Shown: in pieces, positions 41,572-52,109 of the stretch
How positions within the stretch are numbered: position 1 is the first letter of the stretch
Layout: each line of letters begins with the position of its first letter
The notes under the pieces: generated by a model
The model's input: only the letters and a program-made list of their open reading frames with translations
Told to the model about the DNA's origin: nothing
The model's database searches: none
Translations under genes and position numbers: made by a program
NCBI GenBank assembly: GCA_910589415.1
Contig: OU342638.1
Location: 3,720,001 to 3,784,000 of the forward strand
Source: Malachius bipustulatus
Lineage: Eukaryota > Arthropoda > Insecta > Coleoptera > Melyridae
Direction: 5' to 3'
Length of the DNA stretch: 64,000 nt

Positions 41572-42140
41572 GAAGAAATGGCGTGCGTCATTCTTTTGAA
41601 TTTTTTCTCCTATTTACTAATTTTATTTTTATTTTTTGCTGTAGTTTTCGTTGAAACCCCAGGACTTTGCTCGAAGTCGAGAAAAAATCTCAAAGTAAAA
41701 TATTATTAACAAAAGGCATAACGTGCGTTATTGCCGACAAACTTTTTTAGAATACCTACTTAGGTTTTCACCTAATTATTAGCATGATCTATAATATTTT
41801 TGCAATATATAATATTGCACTAAGGAGAATAACGTGCGTAATTCCTTAAAATAAGAACTTACATAATGTGTTATAATAAATTAAATGTTAGATTCAAACA
41901 ATTTATATTTGAATGATGAGCAATAACTGACACCTTAATAAAAATCTGAGATAGCGAGCGTTATCACTTGAAAAGAATGAAGAAATAAAACAAGTCGGTA
42001 GGGATATATAAAATAAATAATTGCAGTCCTGCAATGCAAATTATTTATTAATTATTATGAATCTAATCTCATTCGTATTATAATAAGAATTCAGAATATC
42101 ATCTGATTTCTAGTTAAAGAATAACGTGCGTTATTTCTTT
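41572..42140. repeat. Series of imperfect palindromes around a core ACGTGCGT
   Basis: Sites near 41576-41593, 41714-41736, 41821-41849 and 42116-42140 share ATAACGTGCGTTAT or a close variant. A weaker one lies near 41950-41962 (TAGCGAGCGTTA). Each is extended by its own pairing arms (GGCA/TGCC, TAAGGA/TCCTTA, AAAGA/TCTTT). They lie between the DIRS ORF1 start and the Gag-like block, in sequence without coding features. Confidence 0.7.
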
Positions 42141-42162
42141 TCGAATATATAAATGAAAATAA

Positions 42163-43106
42163 TTGATTCTACCACCAATATTTTTGGGAACGGTTAAAGG
42201 ATCATCTGGTGATGAACAGGGAGAACAGACACACGGGCTTGAAAACATATTAGAGCCAGAAATAAGTTTAACTGAGGATCTGAATGAGGTTCAGGAGAAT
42301 AACACCGAACACGATTTTAGTGCCTTTGGTGCAAGGCCAAATCAAAATAACGAAACAGGGCAACCAATTCATGAGGAAATTGTAGTGCGCTGGAACACAT
42401 ACCTAACCAAAGGGCTAAATAGGAAAGTACGCGAAGAACTAATAGAAAAACATCGGCTCCCAGCCAATTGTACAGCTTTGATCACTCCACAAATAAACAA
42501 AGAAATACCACCGTGTTTACCCAAACACGCTAACGAACATGACAGATTCATGGTAGCTCTACAACAACAAGTAGCCCATGGTTGTGCAGCAATTGGGGTA
42601 GTGCTAGATCGAATTCCCCAATCCAGGATGAATCGAGCAACCTAAAGATACTTTCTGAGGCTTGTCTAATGTTGCTGTTTACTAATGTGCATCATGGAAT
42701 ATCAATGCACAGAAAATATAAAATTGTACCTTATTTAAACGCTGACTGTAAGAAGATTTCTAAAAATCTCAAAATCGATGAGTTTCTATTTAGCAAAAAT
42801 TTCGCAGAAGTCTTTAAAAACGATCAAGCTATTAAGAAGACAAGTTACGAATTTAAAAAGAAAATACGACAACCATCTACCCTGCCAAGTACATCCAGAG
42901 CTCAACCAACTCAGTCTTTAAACTACCAGCGTTATCGACCCAAGGGTCGAAGCGCAAATAAAGAAACCGAAGCGACCAATAAGTCAAGACTGGAAGATGC
43001 GGGGAAAATTTGCGAATTACCCACGCAAAGGATACAATCCTCAATGGTAAGCCCTTATGCAGGTATACTTTCCAAATTCCTACGAGCGTGGGAAGAGCTT
43101 TCGTGA
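42163..43106 (+). pseudogene. DIRS-like ORF1/Gag region
   Basis: Two overlapping phases: 42163-42645 (EEIVVRWNTYLTKGLNRKVREELIEKHRLPANCTAL...) and 42582-43106 (LKILSEACLMLLFTNVHHGISMHRKYKI...FLFSKNFAEVF). The 'RW...GL....R..L..K...P.NC' block and the 'LL..VHH..S..R' block are the usual pattern of DIRS-type Gag proteins. One frame change lies near 42620. Confidence 0.7.
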
Positions 43107-43780
43107 CCCTGGAGTATTAAGCTGGGTAAAAGGGATTCAAATTCCGTTTAACCAACAACCTAGACAATTTATTGAACCCACTGTAAAAATTCCTTCAAAT
43201 CACTTTTGTGAATATCAAAAATCCATTGAAGAGTTACAAGGTTAGGTGCTATTGAAGAATGTCGCCCAATAAACGGCCAATTTTTATCTCATTATTTTCT
43301 TATTAAGAAGAAAAACGACGGAAAAAACAGGTTCATTCTGAATTTAAAAAAACTTAACAACTATATTAAGGCTCCCCACTTCAAATTGGAGGACTATAAG
43401 ACAGTCCTGAAACTCTTGAGTCCAGGTTGCTATGTCTCAAATATAGATCTGAAAGACGCTTATTTTTTGGTCTGTGAGAAAAAGGTATCAGAAATACCTC
43501 AGATTTCACTTTAGGAACTCTCTTTACGAATTTACTTGCCTACCATTTGGTTTAAATTTATCCCCGTTCATATTTACTAAGCTGCTTAAGCCAGTAGCGA
43601 AAAAACTGCGACTACTGGGTATAGTATTGGTATTTTATTTGGACGACATTCTCATAAAGGTAACACCAAATCCGAATGTAGAAGAAGTACAGAAACCACT
43701 CTACGACTCCTGAGAGGCTTAGGGTTTATTGTAAATGCACAGAAAAGTAACTTAACACCCCCCCCCCCCCCCCCCAACAG
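43107..43780 (+). pseudogene. DIRS-like reverse transcriptase
   Basis: Broken across several phases. KIPSNHFCEYQKSIEELQG (to 43245) leads in, then a shifted stretch. 43474-43713 carries FTCLPFGLNLSPFIFTKLL and VLVFYLDDILIK with the YLDD catalytic pair. An 18-base C homopolymer at 43758-43775 falls within the domain and shifts the phase. Confidence 0.8.
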
Positions 43781-43789
43781 ATAAAATAC

Positions 43790-44491
43790 TTGGGTTTTTT
43801 ATATAATACGGTAAATATGAGCATATCACTTCCGCTTGAGAAAATTCTAAAAATTAAAGATCTAATAGTTAATTTACGCAAAAAAGATATCAGTACAGTT
43901 AGGAAACTCTCAGTGTTGGTAGGTAAATTAGTAGCTGCTTGTCCAGTCACCAAATATGCATTTATTCACATCAAACCTTTCGAACGAATAAAACATTTAT
44001 CATTACAGGTGATTACAAAAAGTATGACAGGAAAATCAGAATTCCTGCTGATTTAAAAGAAGAACTAGGTTGGTGGGAAACAAATATAGGTAGAGGGCAG
44101 AAAATTAAGTCTCAGGCATTCTCAGTCGTAATTTTTTCGGATGCCTCACTAACGAGGGTGCCTTCTGTAAAGGAGCCAAGAGTCATGGTTTTTGGGACAA
44201 GAAAAACAGAGACATATAAATTATCTAGAAATTAAAGCTGCCCTTTATGCCTTAAAGTCACTGCTTAAAAGTACACGACACGCTCGAATATTGCTCCGAA
44301 TAGACAACAAAACGGCTATCTCGTGTATAAATCGAGGGGGTAGTGTAAAATACTCTTATTTGAATAAAGCAACCGTGGAATTGTGGCGATGGTGCCAAGA
44401 AAATGAAATTATGGTTTTCGCCACCTATATTCCTTCCTCTGAACATGTGGAGGCCGACAAGGAATCAAGGTTATTAACTATCGATACATAA
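43790..44491 (+). pseudogene. DIRS-like RT thumb and RNase H
   Basis: 43790-44056 continues the polyprotein (MSISLPLEKILKIKDLIVNLRKK...). 43939-44235 overlaps in another phase and includes VVIFSDASLT (RNase H Asp). 44192-44491 has NYLEIKAALYALKSLL (Glu), LRIDNKTAISCINRGG (Asp) and SSEHVEADKESR. Two or three frameshifts are present. Confidence 0.8.
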
Positions 44492-44789
44492 TACGAAATC
44501 AATGACATAGCATTCCGTCATATAGTAGAAAGATTTGGAGAACCTGAAATAGATTTATTTGCGACAAGAGTTAACAAGAAATGCGCTATATATTTTTCGT
44601 GGTTCCCTGATCCTGACTCCTTGTCGGTCGATGCATTTACGATAAATTGCTCGAAATACTACTTTTACGCTTCCCTCCCCCCCTTCTCGATTATTACGAG
44701 GGTGTTAGAAAAGATCATAGATGAGAAATCCCGAGGAATTATGGTTGCAAATCCCGAGGAAAATGGTACCCACTTTCATCCCTATCCTT

Positions 44790-45436
44790 AGAACATTTAA
44801 CATATAAGTTAGTAACTCTTATGGCCCTTACATCTGCAAGTAGAGTTTAAACCTTATCATTAATAAGAACAGACAAAATTTCCAAATCATTAGATAAGGT
44901 AGAAATAAAAATTCCTGATCGAATTAAAACATCAGCAGCAGGAAAAATACAGCCAACGTTAATTTTCCCAATTTACAAAGATAAACCGTCATTATGCGTG
45001 GCGTCTCATCAGCAGCAGGAAAAATACAGCCACCGTTAATTTTCCCAATTTACAAAGATAAACCGTCATTATGTGTGGCGTCTAGTATTGAGTTCTATGT
45101 AAAAAAAGACAGCACCACTACGCAACAAAGAACAATATCTAATTATCACTCATATAAAAACCACACCACAGAGCTTCATCGCAGACTATAAGTCGGTGGA
45201 TTAAAACATCTCTCAAATTGGGTGGACTAGATACATCCTTCTTTTCAGCTCATAGTGTACGTCATGCATCAACTTCTGCCGCCCTAAGAGCAGGCGTCAT
45301 TATAAACCAGATCAAAAATACAGCTGGGTGGACAGAGTCCTCTAATAGTTTCTTTAGAGTCTATAACATGCCACTCCAAGAGTCAAATGAAACATTTGCT
45401 AATGCCATTGTTAGGGCAAGTATACCTACCGGATAG
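44790..45436 (+). pseudogene. DIRS-like tyrosine recombinase
   Basis: The C-terminal catalytic part is clear at 45218-45436: FFSAHSVRHASTSAALRAG...IKNTAGWTESSNSFFRVYNMPL, containing the His-x2-Arg pair and the nucleophilic Tyr. Upstream, IKIPDRIKTS and a block with a 77-base tandem duplication (about 44932-45085) break the frame. The enzyme would join circular cDNA into the genome without a target duplication. Confidence 0.82.
44932..45085 (+). repeat. 77-bp tandem duplication within the recombinase gene
   Basis: Two consecutive copies beginning ATCAGCAGCAGGAAAAATAC, offset by 77 bases, with a few substitutions (CCAACG/CCACCG, ATGCGTG/ATGTGTG). 77 is not a multiple of three, so the duplication also shifts the frame. 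Confidence 0.9.
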
Positions 45437-45609
45437 GGCTAAAAAATTTTCAAGAGTTAAGTACATAGGTACTTAAACTCTGAACTAAATCAATTATCTT
45501 CTTAGGTGAGGGTTTTTTCTATAATACTCATAATTAGTATTATTCGTGAATGTATTTGTGGAATAGAGCAATAGTTCGATTATTTATTCATTGTACTATT
45601 TGTATTATA

Positions 45610-46460
45610 CAGGGTGATTGATTGAAACGCCACATTAGAAAAAGTTCGACTTCCAAAAGATCTAGGGATCTGAAATTTGGATCTTAGGCAACATACCTAA
45701 TACGGAGTCAAAATGAAATATTACCAAGATGGCGGCACATTTAAAAATGGCGAAAACAATGGCCATCTTTGTTTTTTTAAATGGGACACCCCATATATTA
45801 TTGCATTTTCAGATTGTCTGAGAAAATGTAATAACAATGGTGCTTATAGTTGCAGTTTAAATTGAGTCGGCTATGAGTTACAAACAAGTGAAAATCGCAA
45901 TTTTCCAAATTTAAACCCATTTACCACGAAAACGGCCCATAATATCAAAAAACGGCTTACATGTCCCTATCCTTAATTTTTATCTGGTATCCTACTGTAT
46001 AGTTTAAATTTTTATACATGGTGATGAAAAATCTGATAATTTTCACCACCTTGTATAAACATTTCAACTGCATAATTGGATGCCTTATAAAAAGTTAAGA
46101 TAGGAACATGTAAGTCGTTTTTTGATATTATGGGCCATTTTCGTGGTAAATGGGATTAAATTTGGAAAATTGCGATTTTCACTTGTTTGTAACTCATAGC
46201 CGACTCAATTTAAACTGCAACTATAAGCACCATTGTTATCACATTTTCTCAGACAATCTGAAAATGCAATAATATATGGGGTATCCTATTTAAAAAAACA
46301 AAGATGGCCATTGTTTTCGCCATTTTTAAATGTGCCGCCATCTTGGTAATATTTCATTTTGACTCCTTATTAGGTATGTTGCCTAAGTTCCAAATTTCAG
46401 ATCCCTAGATCATTTGGAAGTCGAACTTTTTCTAATGCGGCGTTTCAATCAATCACCCTG
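45610..46460. mobile_element. Palindromic mariner-type MITE 3
   Basis: 851 bp, termini CAGGGTGATTGATTGAAACG and complement, TA on both sides (45608-45609, 46461-46462). The interior resembles MITE 1 (GGACACCCCATATATTATTG, CAGATTGTCTGAGAAAA, ATCGCAATTTTCC), although the outermost sequence differs beyond CAGGGT. Confidence 0.93.
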
Positions 46461-46662
46461 TATTAATTATACCTATAACATTATAAAATACACTTTAGAG
46501 AATATATAATAATTTTTTGTTCTTGCATATTAATAAAGTTGTTATAATAATATTTCCAGGTAATGTTTGATAAGTAAAACCTTCCACCCATCCCCACGTC
46601 AGGACCCTCCCCGGGACGTGATTTTTTTTTATTTTGTCACTCCAACGGAATAAATACAAGAG

Positions 46663-46773
46663 CGGTCGGATATCATGATAAGAGATAACAGTTACAGTCA
46701 CCTTTATATTTTACTCTAAGTTCGTGCTGGCGTGTAGGTTTCACGGGAACTACAATGTAATTATATCTTCGGA
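46663..46773 (+). repeat. Dispersed 115-bp repeat, copy 2
   Basis: Reverse complement of 13336-13450. It lies about 200 bases downstream of MITE 3 at the likely 3' edge of the DIRS-like element, so the repeat could be that family's terminal region. Confidence 0.75.
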
Positions 46774-46930
46774 CAAGCTCGGAAAATAAAGATTAATTTT
46801 CTTTATAGGTAAGTCAATTAATTCTTTAATTCTAACGTCGCGAATGAATTGCTATACAATTTCAAAATGTGGCCTTCGTGTTCATAAAAACCTAACACAA
46901 AAAAGTTTAACCAGTCTTTTGTGAAAGGAG

Positions 46931-48028
46931 TTAATAGTAAGGACTGAACATCAGTCCGTTTTCCAGATAATGATACACATCAAAGGATTCATGATTCATG
47001 GTGTGCTTTTCTTCTGTACTAGTGTTCACCTCCACTAGCAGACATTTTGAGTTATCCCTCTTTTTTTCCATTAAAACTTCCAGGTCAGGACTCGAGATCA
47101 AAATGTCTACCGAATTTATCATCTTCAGTGATGATGATGCTGTCTACTGTCTCTATAATAAAAATACTGTGTTTAAGATATTCGGCTAATCTGGCCTTAA
47201 TATATTTTTCTTCAAAATCTTTAAATGTCAGTTCCGACTGGGTCAAAATAACGCCTGAACTATGTCTGTTCTTTGTTATGTCTTTTGTATCGTTAGTTTT
47301 TTCTTGAGTTTGTCAAGGGGGGGCCGAAATACGAGACTCTTTTTCTGTGCTCAGCATCGAATATTTAGACTTCTAGTTAAGTATCTTTGAAGCACTTTTT
47401 TGTCGATATAGCACACTTTTTTTCGGTCGCCATTTTTCTACTTTAAATGGTTTTATCAATCTGTAGCTTAAGATCTTTACAATAAACATCGTTTTCAATG
47501 GAGGATTTTCGTTTTTGTTTCCTTGGGTTCTTACTAATGTCACATTTTATACTTTTTATAACCGTTTCTATTTTTTCTTTGCATTTCTCGATGAACTTTT
47601 CAATTTTCAGCCTTCTTTCATTCTATAGAATATCTTTTTTGACAATCTTGAACCAACACTCCACATTCAAATCTGAACCTTTCAACGTCATCTTTTACTA
47701 ATACATTTAAAACCCCGTCCATAGAGAGACAAAGGGCATGCAATGATGCAAAATTTAAGTAGCCAATTCTTCAGAACATAGGTGGTTTTTTCTAGATTAA
47801 CATTCTCCCCATTTTTAGAAACAGTTTCAGCTATGTCTTTTCCAAGAACAAGATATAAAAGGACGAATCAAGATATTTTCCTCGTTCCTGGTTCCACTCA
47901 TCGTTACCTTCATCAGTGCCTTCTACATCGACGAAAAATTCGAAGTTTTCATTATGATCTTGACCCAGGAATACTTTTTTAGCATTGTTAACACTACTAG
48001 TCATATGTGGACTTAACAAAATCACCAT
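46931..48028 (-). pseudogene. Degraded coding sequence of unknown identity
   Basis: Several minus-strand stretches have protein-like character in changing phases: 48028-47831 (NNAKKVFLGQDHNENFEFFVDVEG...), about 47740-47640 (SMDGVLNVLVKDDVERFRFECG), 47310-47095 (ELTFKDFEEKYIKARLAEYLKHS...ETVDSIIITEDDKFGRHFD) and 47100-46931 (LEVLMEKKRDNSKCLLVEVNTSTEE). I recognise no family. It may be an old transposon protein or a dead host gene. Confidence 0.35.
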
Positions 48029-48123
48029 TAAAGCTCTAAATAAGGAAACAAGAGACTCTATAGTGAAGCGTCTATAGTAAAATCGAAAACTTAGAGCTCA
48101 TTCTATCTACAAATCGAGCACAC

Positions 48124-48363
48124 CGGTGGCCGAGTGGTTCAGTGGGCGATCTGCTGAATCACTGGACCCGGCGGACTGAGTTCAATTCTCGGTGAAGGCT
48201 CTGGGTGTCTGTGTTGTCCTTTCTACTATTTATTTGGCACGCTTGAGGCTGGGTGTATGAGCAAGAGTCTCCAAACCCATATTACCGGTGTGGAGCGACT
48301 TTGTCTTAACTACATAGTGAAGACCGATGCTCCCCCTTAAAAAAACACACATACAAAAAAAAG
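48124..48363 (+). mobile_element. tRNA-derived SINE
   Basis: About 240 bp. The head is tRNA-like: TGGCCGAGTGG (A box of Ser/Leu-type tRNAs) at 48127-48137 and GTTCAATTC (B box) at 48179-48187, the spacing of an RNA polymerase III internal promoter. A unique body follows and the tail is A-rich (CTTAAAAAAACACACATAC). It does not fold as a tRNA with a proper acceptor stem that I could identify, so I call it a SINE, not a tRNA gene. No clear target duplication was found. Confidence 0.7.
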
Positions 48364-50837
48364 TTTGCGGAAGTGGAAGGCATATTTGTTGATTCAAAAC
48401 ACTAATGATCGACTAATAAGCTTAAGAGGCTATAAAAAGGGTGTGCGACCCCAAAACGTGGTCTTTTTTCTTCTGCACTCCCTGGGTAGACGACCACATC
48501 AAGTTGACTGTGATTTGTTTAAAAGTTACCTCGTGCTCAAAAAGTTAAAAGAAGCTTTTTCCTACCTCGCCCAACACACTACCTATTCGAAAACAGAGCA
48601 AAGGTTTTATCCTGTATATTTCTTGTAAGTATCCACTTCCACGTGTTATTTTATCATATTTATTTACATTTTGCATATTGTAGATTAATTGTCAGGAATT
48701 ATTGTTGAAATTGTCTTTCTGACATTACCCTAAATGGATACCTACATATCTACTGCATAATTCAATTAATCATTTAAATTCAATAGCAAAATTATTTAAC
48801 TTTCATAATTAATAAAGGTGAGAACTTTATCATGTTTTACATTCCATTGTTCATTTTACCTTCAGTTTATTACACAGATTTATTTAAAATAATTTATTTC
48901 ACAATTTCTAAATAACGTGTTTTTGATTAAGGAATAATTTCCAACTTCCATATTCCTGTAGGTACCTACAAGGGTTATTTTTTTAACGATCTCATTTTAT
49001 CACACCTCTCACACGTGGCTTTTGTTGGAAATGGATTGACAAATTGTAAAGAACTTCTTCCCCTTATTTTATATTTTATGTATCCTTCGAAACTGAACTA
49101 AACATGTGTTCTTTTTTTTGGGGGGCACCCTTTTATTTTATTTTGTTGTAATTTAAAACCGCATAGCTCGTCTCTATTTATTTATGTTACAATTCATGAC
49201 TGCTTTTATTAATCTGTGTGTCAAAATGTTTACTTAAACCTTTTACATTTTATTTTATACGATTTTCTGAGAATGTAACCTAACCGAACCATTTATCGAT
49301 CAAACAATCTTGTGTATCTCCGAAATAGTAATTGGACATCCTATAATTATATCCTTCGTATTGCATATTTTCTAACCATTTATCTATTGATTACTGCCAT
49401 CCACATTTTGTAATCATGTACCTACTTATTATGTCTTGCCATGCTTTTATCTCATAATTCTCATATCACATGTTCGATCTTTATTCTTATTTTTCATGCC
49501 GTTTATTTAACCACTTACTTAATCGATGCCGTATTTAAATTGTCTACAGAGCATTCCTGATTTAATTGTTATTTAATGAATTATACTCTTTTGCTTATTT
49601 ATTTATACTTCATGAACATATTTATTCAACATACCTGTCCAATCCATTATTATTTATCTTGATTTCAAATTGATCTTTGTAAATGCAAATTCAGATTCTC
49701 TTATATTGTAATTAATACTTTTCTGTGAATTCGATCAACGTAAAAGTCAGTTCTCGTTCTTCGTCAAACTCAATTCAAAGGGGTGGATCATTTTGATTGA
49801 TTGCTTACCGATCTATTGAACTACGAATGAATGAGCTTATGTGAATCTAACTAAAATTTTCGTCCTTGCCAAGGAGATCATTTAAACAGCCAACGGGTAG
49901 CCTTCTTGTTGAGACTTAGGTGGGTTCGAGAATTGGCCCTTGTGCAATAATAGTAAAGATTTAATGTAACTGATCGTTTATTCACAAATATAATAATAAC
50001 CATTAATTGAGAATGCAATCGTTCACGTTGCCAGTAAAATAGAAAGTGATTCTTATTATCTTTATCGATGATTAAATTTAAAATTAACAAAATAAATGAC
50101 ATATTATGACAGTTGACATGATTTACATATATAGGCTATTCTTCTTCATTTCTAACATTTCTAGTTATAATGGCCTGCCGATGAAAATACACAATACTTC
50201 TCAACCAGGACCTCGGAAAAATGGAATCTCTCCAACTATAGGGGGGTAGTCTCCTTAGCCGGAACTCGCTACCTTCCGTGCAAACGAATATACTAACAAG
50301 GCCCCTTCTCACGGTTATCTTAAAGACTTAGATTTCAGTGGTAATGCTTCAGTTTAAAATGATTCGCGCGAATGTCTCGGTGTAAAAGAGGGTTCATTAG
50401 ATTTGGTGACAGTTGTCGAGACGATTGATCTACGCTTTTCAGAAACCACCGTTGTGATTCTTTTTATTTGGGGACTGCGATCGAGAAGTTTCTCGGCCAC
50501 GCTTTTACTCGGTAGTCCCAGGCTGAGCTTATAGACACTGTTAGAATTTTCAGTAACGTAGAATAAAGTAGGTGTTTTTAAAATTCATCAGTTTCATTAA
50601 TCTCAAATCTTTCGTCTTTTGCTTCGTGTCTGTGTATAAAAGAACCAATAAACATAATAAAACCAATAAACCAATAAAGTAAGGTTACAACGAACACAAC
50701 GTAAAGGTCCACGAGATGAAAACTAGACGATCACAAAGAGTAAGTAATGACGGCCAGTTTTTTTGAAACATTTGAATCAGGGCGGGATAACTTCAAATTC
50801 AAAAATCCAAGACTTAAGGGCGGGATAACCTCAAATT
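48364..50837. other. A+T-rich intergenic DNA, no gene recognised
   Basis: About 2.5 kb without a credible gene. Frames such as 48365-48628 (87 residues) show no domain. There is a possible TATAAAAG near 50636 followed by repeated AACCAATAAA units (about 50643-50680). A 41-base near-duplication at about 50781-50840 (GGGCGGGATAACYTCAAATTC) abuts the tail of LINE D. Confidence 0.45.
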
Positions 50838-51125
50838 CTTCTTCTTCTTCTTCAGTTTTGGGGTTGTTCCTTATGGACAGTTCACCAGCTCATTCAGGAC
50901 ATCTGCATTTATCTGGCTCGGAACCATCTGCAGGTGTCTAAATTTTGAATTTTCTTCGGGTGGTCTGAATTATTAATACTTAATTTCTTCTTTTTAGAGT
51001 ACTTTTGTTCAGATTATTTGTTTATCATAAATTTATCTTATTGTAATTTGTTTTATTTAATATAATTTAAGAATCCAAGAATTATCTTTATATGGTTTCG
51101 CCATCTAAATTTGCGAGTACTGTGT

Positions 51126-51355
51126 TCATATATTAATTGGGGATGTTTTTATTCGTTTTCTCAACTCGTTGTATACTCGTATATCATAATTTAGTGGCGT
51201 GTTTATGGGACAAGTGAAGAATATAATGATTAAGGTCTTCAATTTGACCGCATTCGCAATATGGATGTTGTAGTATTCCCAATCTGTGTAGGTGGGCTTT
51301 TGTCGTGACATGGCCTGTTCTCATTCTGGTGATTGTAGTTGTATGTCTACGGTCT
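51126..51355 (-). pseudogene. LINE D ORF2 extreme C-terminus
   Basis: Minus-strand sequence reads TRMRTGHVTTKAHLHRLGILQHPYCECGQIEDLNHYILHLSHK, the Cys/His-containing C-terminal end (C-x-C...H) found after RNase H in I-like LINEs. It is separated from the RNase H by MITE 4 (51358-52107). Confidence 0.75.
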
Positions 51356-51357
51356 AT

Positions 51358-52107
51358 ACAGGGTGTCCCAAGATTTCTTTATCAAGGGATATCCGCGTTA
51401 TTTAAAAAAATAAACAAATGAAATTCAGGAAATTTCAACCATACCCCTAAGGCTTTGCAGCTGCACCCTCAATGCCCCTTTACACCTTTCCACCCCTAAG
51501 TAATCATCCCCTACTTTTTTTTTCAAATGACATCCCCATATTTTTTTTGCTCGACAGGATTGTTGGCTTCTTTCTGAATACAATGTCATCGGATTTTTTG
51601 AATCGAGAGATATCTAGCACGCCGAAAACAATACAATATCATAACAAACTAGGGTTGTCAAGGAATAACAATTAACATTAATATGACATTAAAATCACAG
51701 AAGCAATTATTATTATTAACGCCTATATCCAGTAACACCGGTAGTACTAGTTAAGGTGGTTGGAGGTAACATTAACACAAAAAACAAGCAATTGCAACTC
51801 CTTGACAACCCTCGTTTGTTATGATATTATATTGTTTTCGGCGTGCTAGATATGTCTCGATTTAAAAAAAATCATATGACATTGTATTCAGAGAGATGTC
51901 AACAATCCTACCGAGCAAAAAAATTATGGGGGTGTCATTTGAACAAAAAAAGTAGGGGATGATTACTTAGGGGTGGAAAGGCGTAAAGGAGAATTGAGGG
52001 TGCAGCTGCAAAGCCTTAGGGGTATGGTTGGAATTTCCCGAATTTCATTTGTTTATTTTTTGAAATAACGCGGATATCCCTTGATAAAGAAATCTGGGGA
52101 CATCCTG
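51358..52107. mobile_element. Palindromic mariner-type MITE 4
   Basis: 750 bp, termini CAGGGTGTCCCAAGATTTC and an imperfect complement ending CATCCTG, TA on both sides (51356-51357, 52108-52109). The arms meet near 51735. It interrupts LINE D between RNase H and the C-terminal domain. Confidence 0.92.
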
Positions 52108-52109
52108 TA

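Larger units (their letters stand above)
41282..46773 (+). mobile_element. DIRS-like tyrosine-recombinase retroelement, decayed
   Basis: Plus-strand series of fragments in DIRS order: ORF1 start (MPKRKHTNQDRKMDEIKKLK at 41282), Gag-like block (42163-43106), reverse transcriptase with YLDD (43240-43780), RNase H (about 43790-44490), a post-RNase H block (IDLFATRVNKK...SWFPDPDS, 44520-44790) and a tyrosine recombinase with HSVRHASTSAALRAG (45180-45436). Limits are approximate: no terminal repeats were identified, and the right limit is taken from the dispersed repeat near 46663-46773. MITE 3 lies in the 3' part. Many frameshifts are present. Confidence 0.75.

Noticed and set aside
48124..48200. 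A possible tRNA gene
   Set aside because: A and B boxes are present, but no matching acceptor stem or clear anticodon arm was found, and the sequence continues into a SINE body and A-rich tail.
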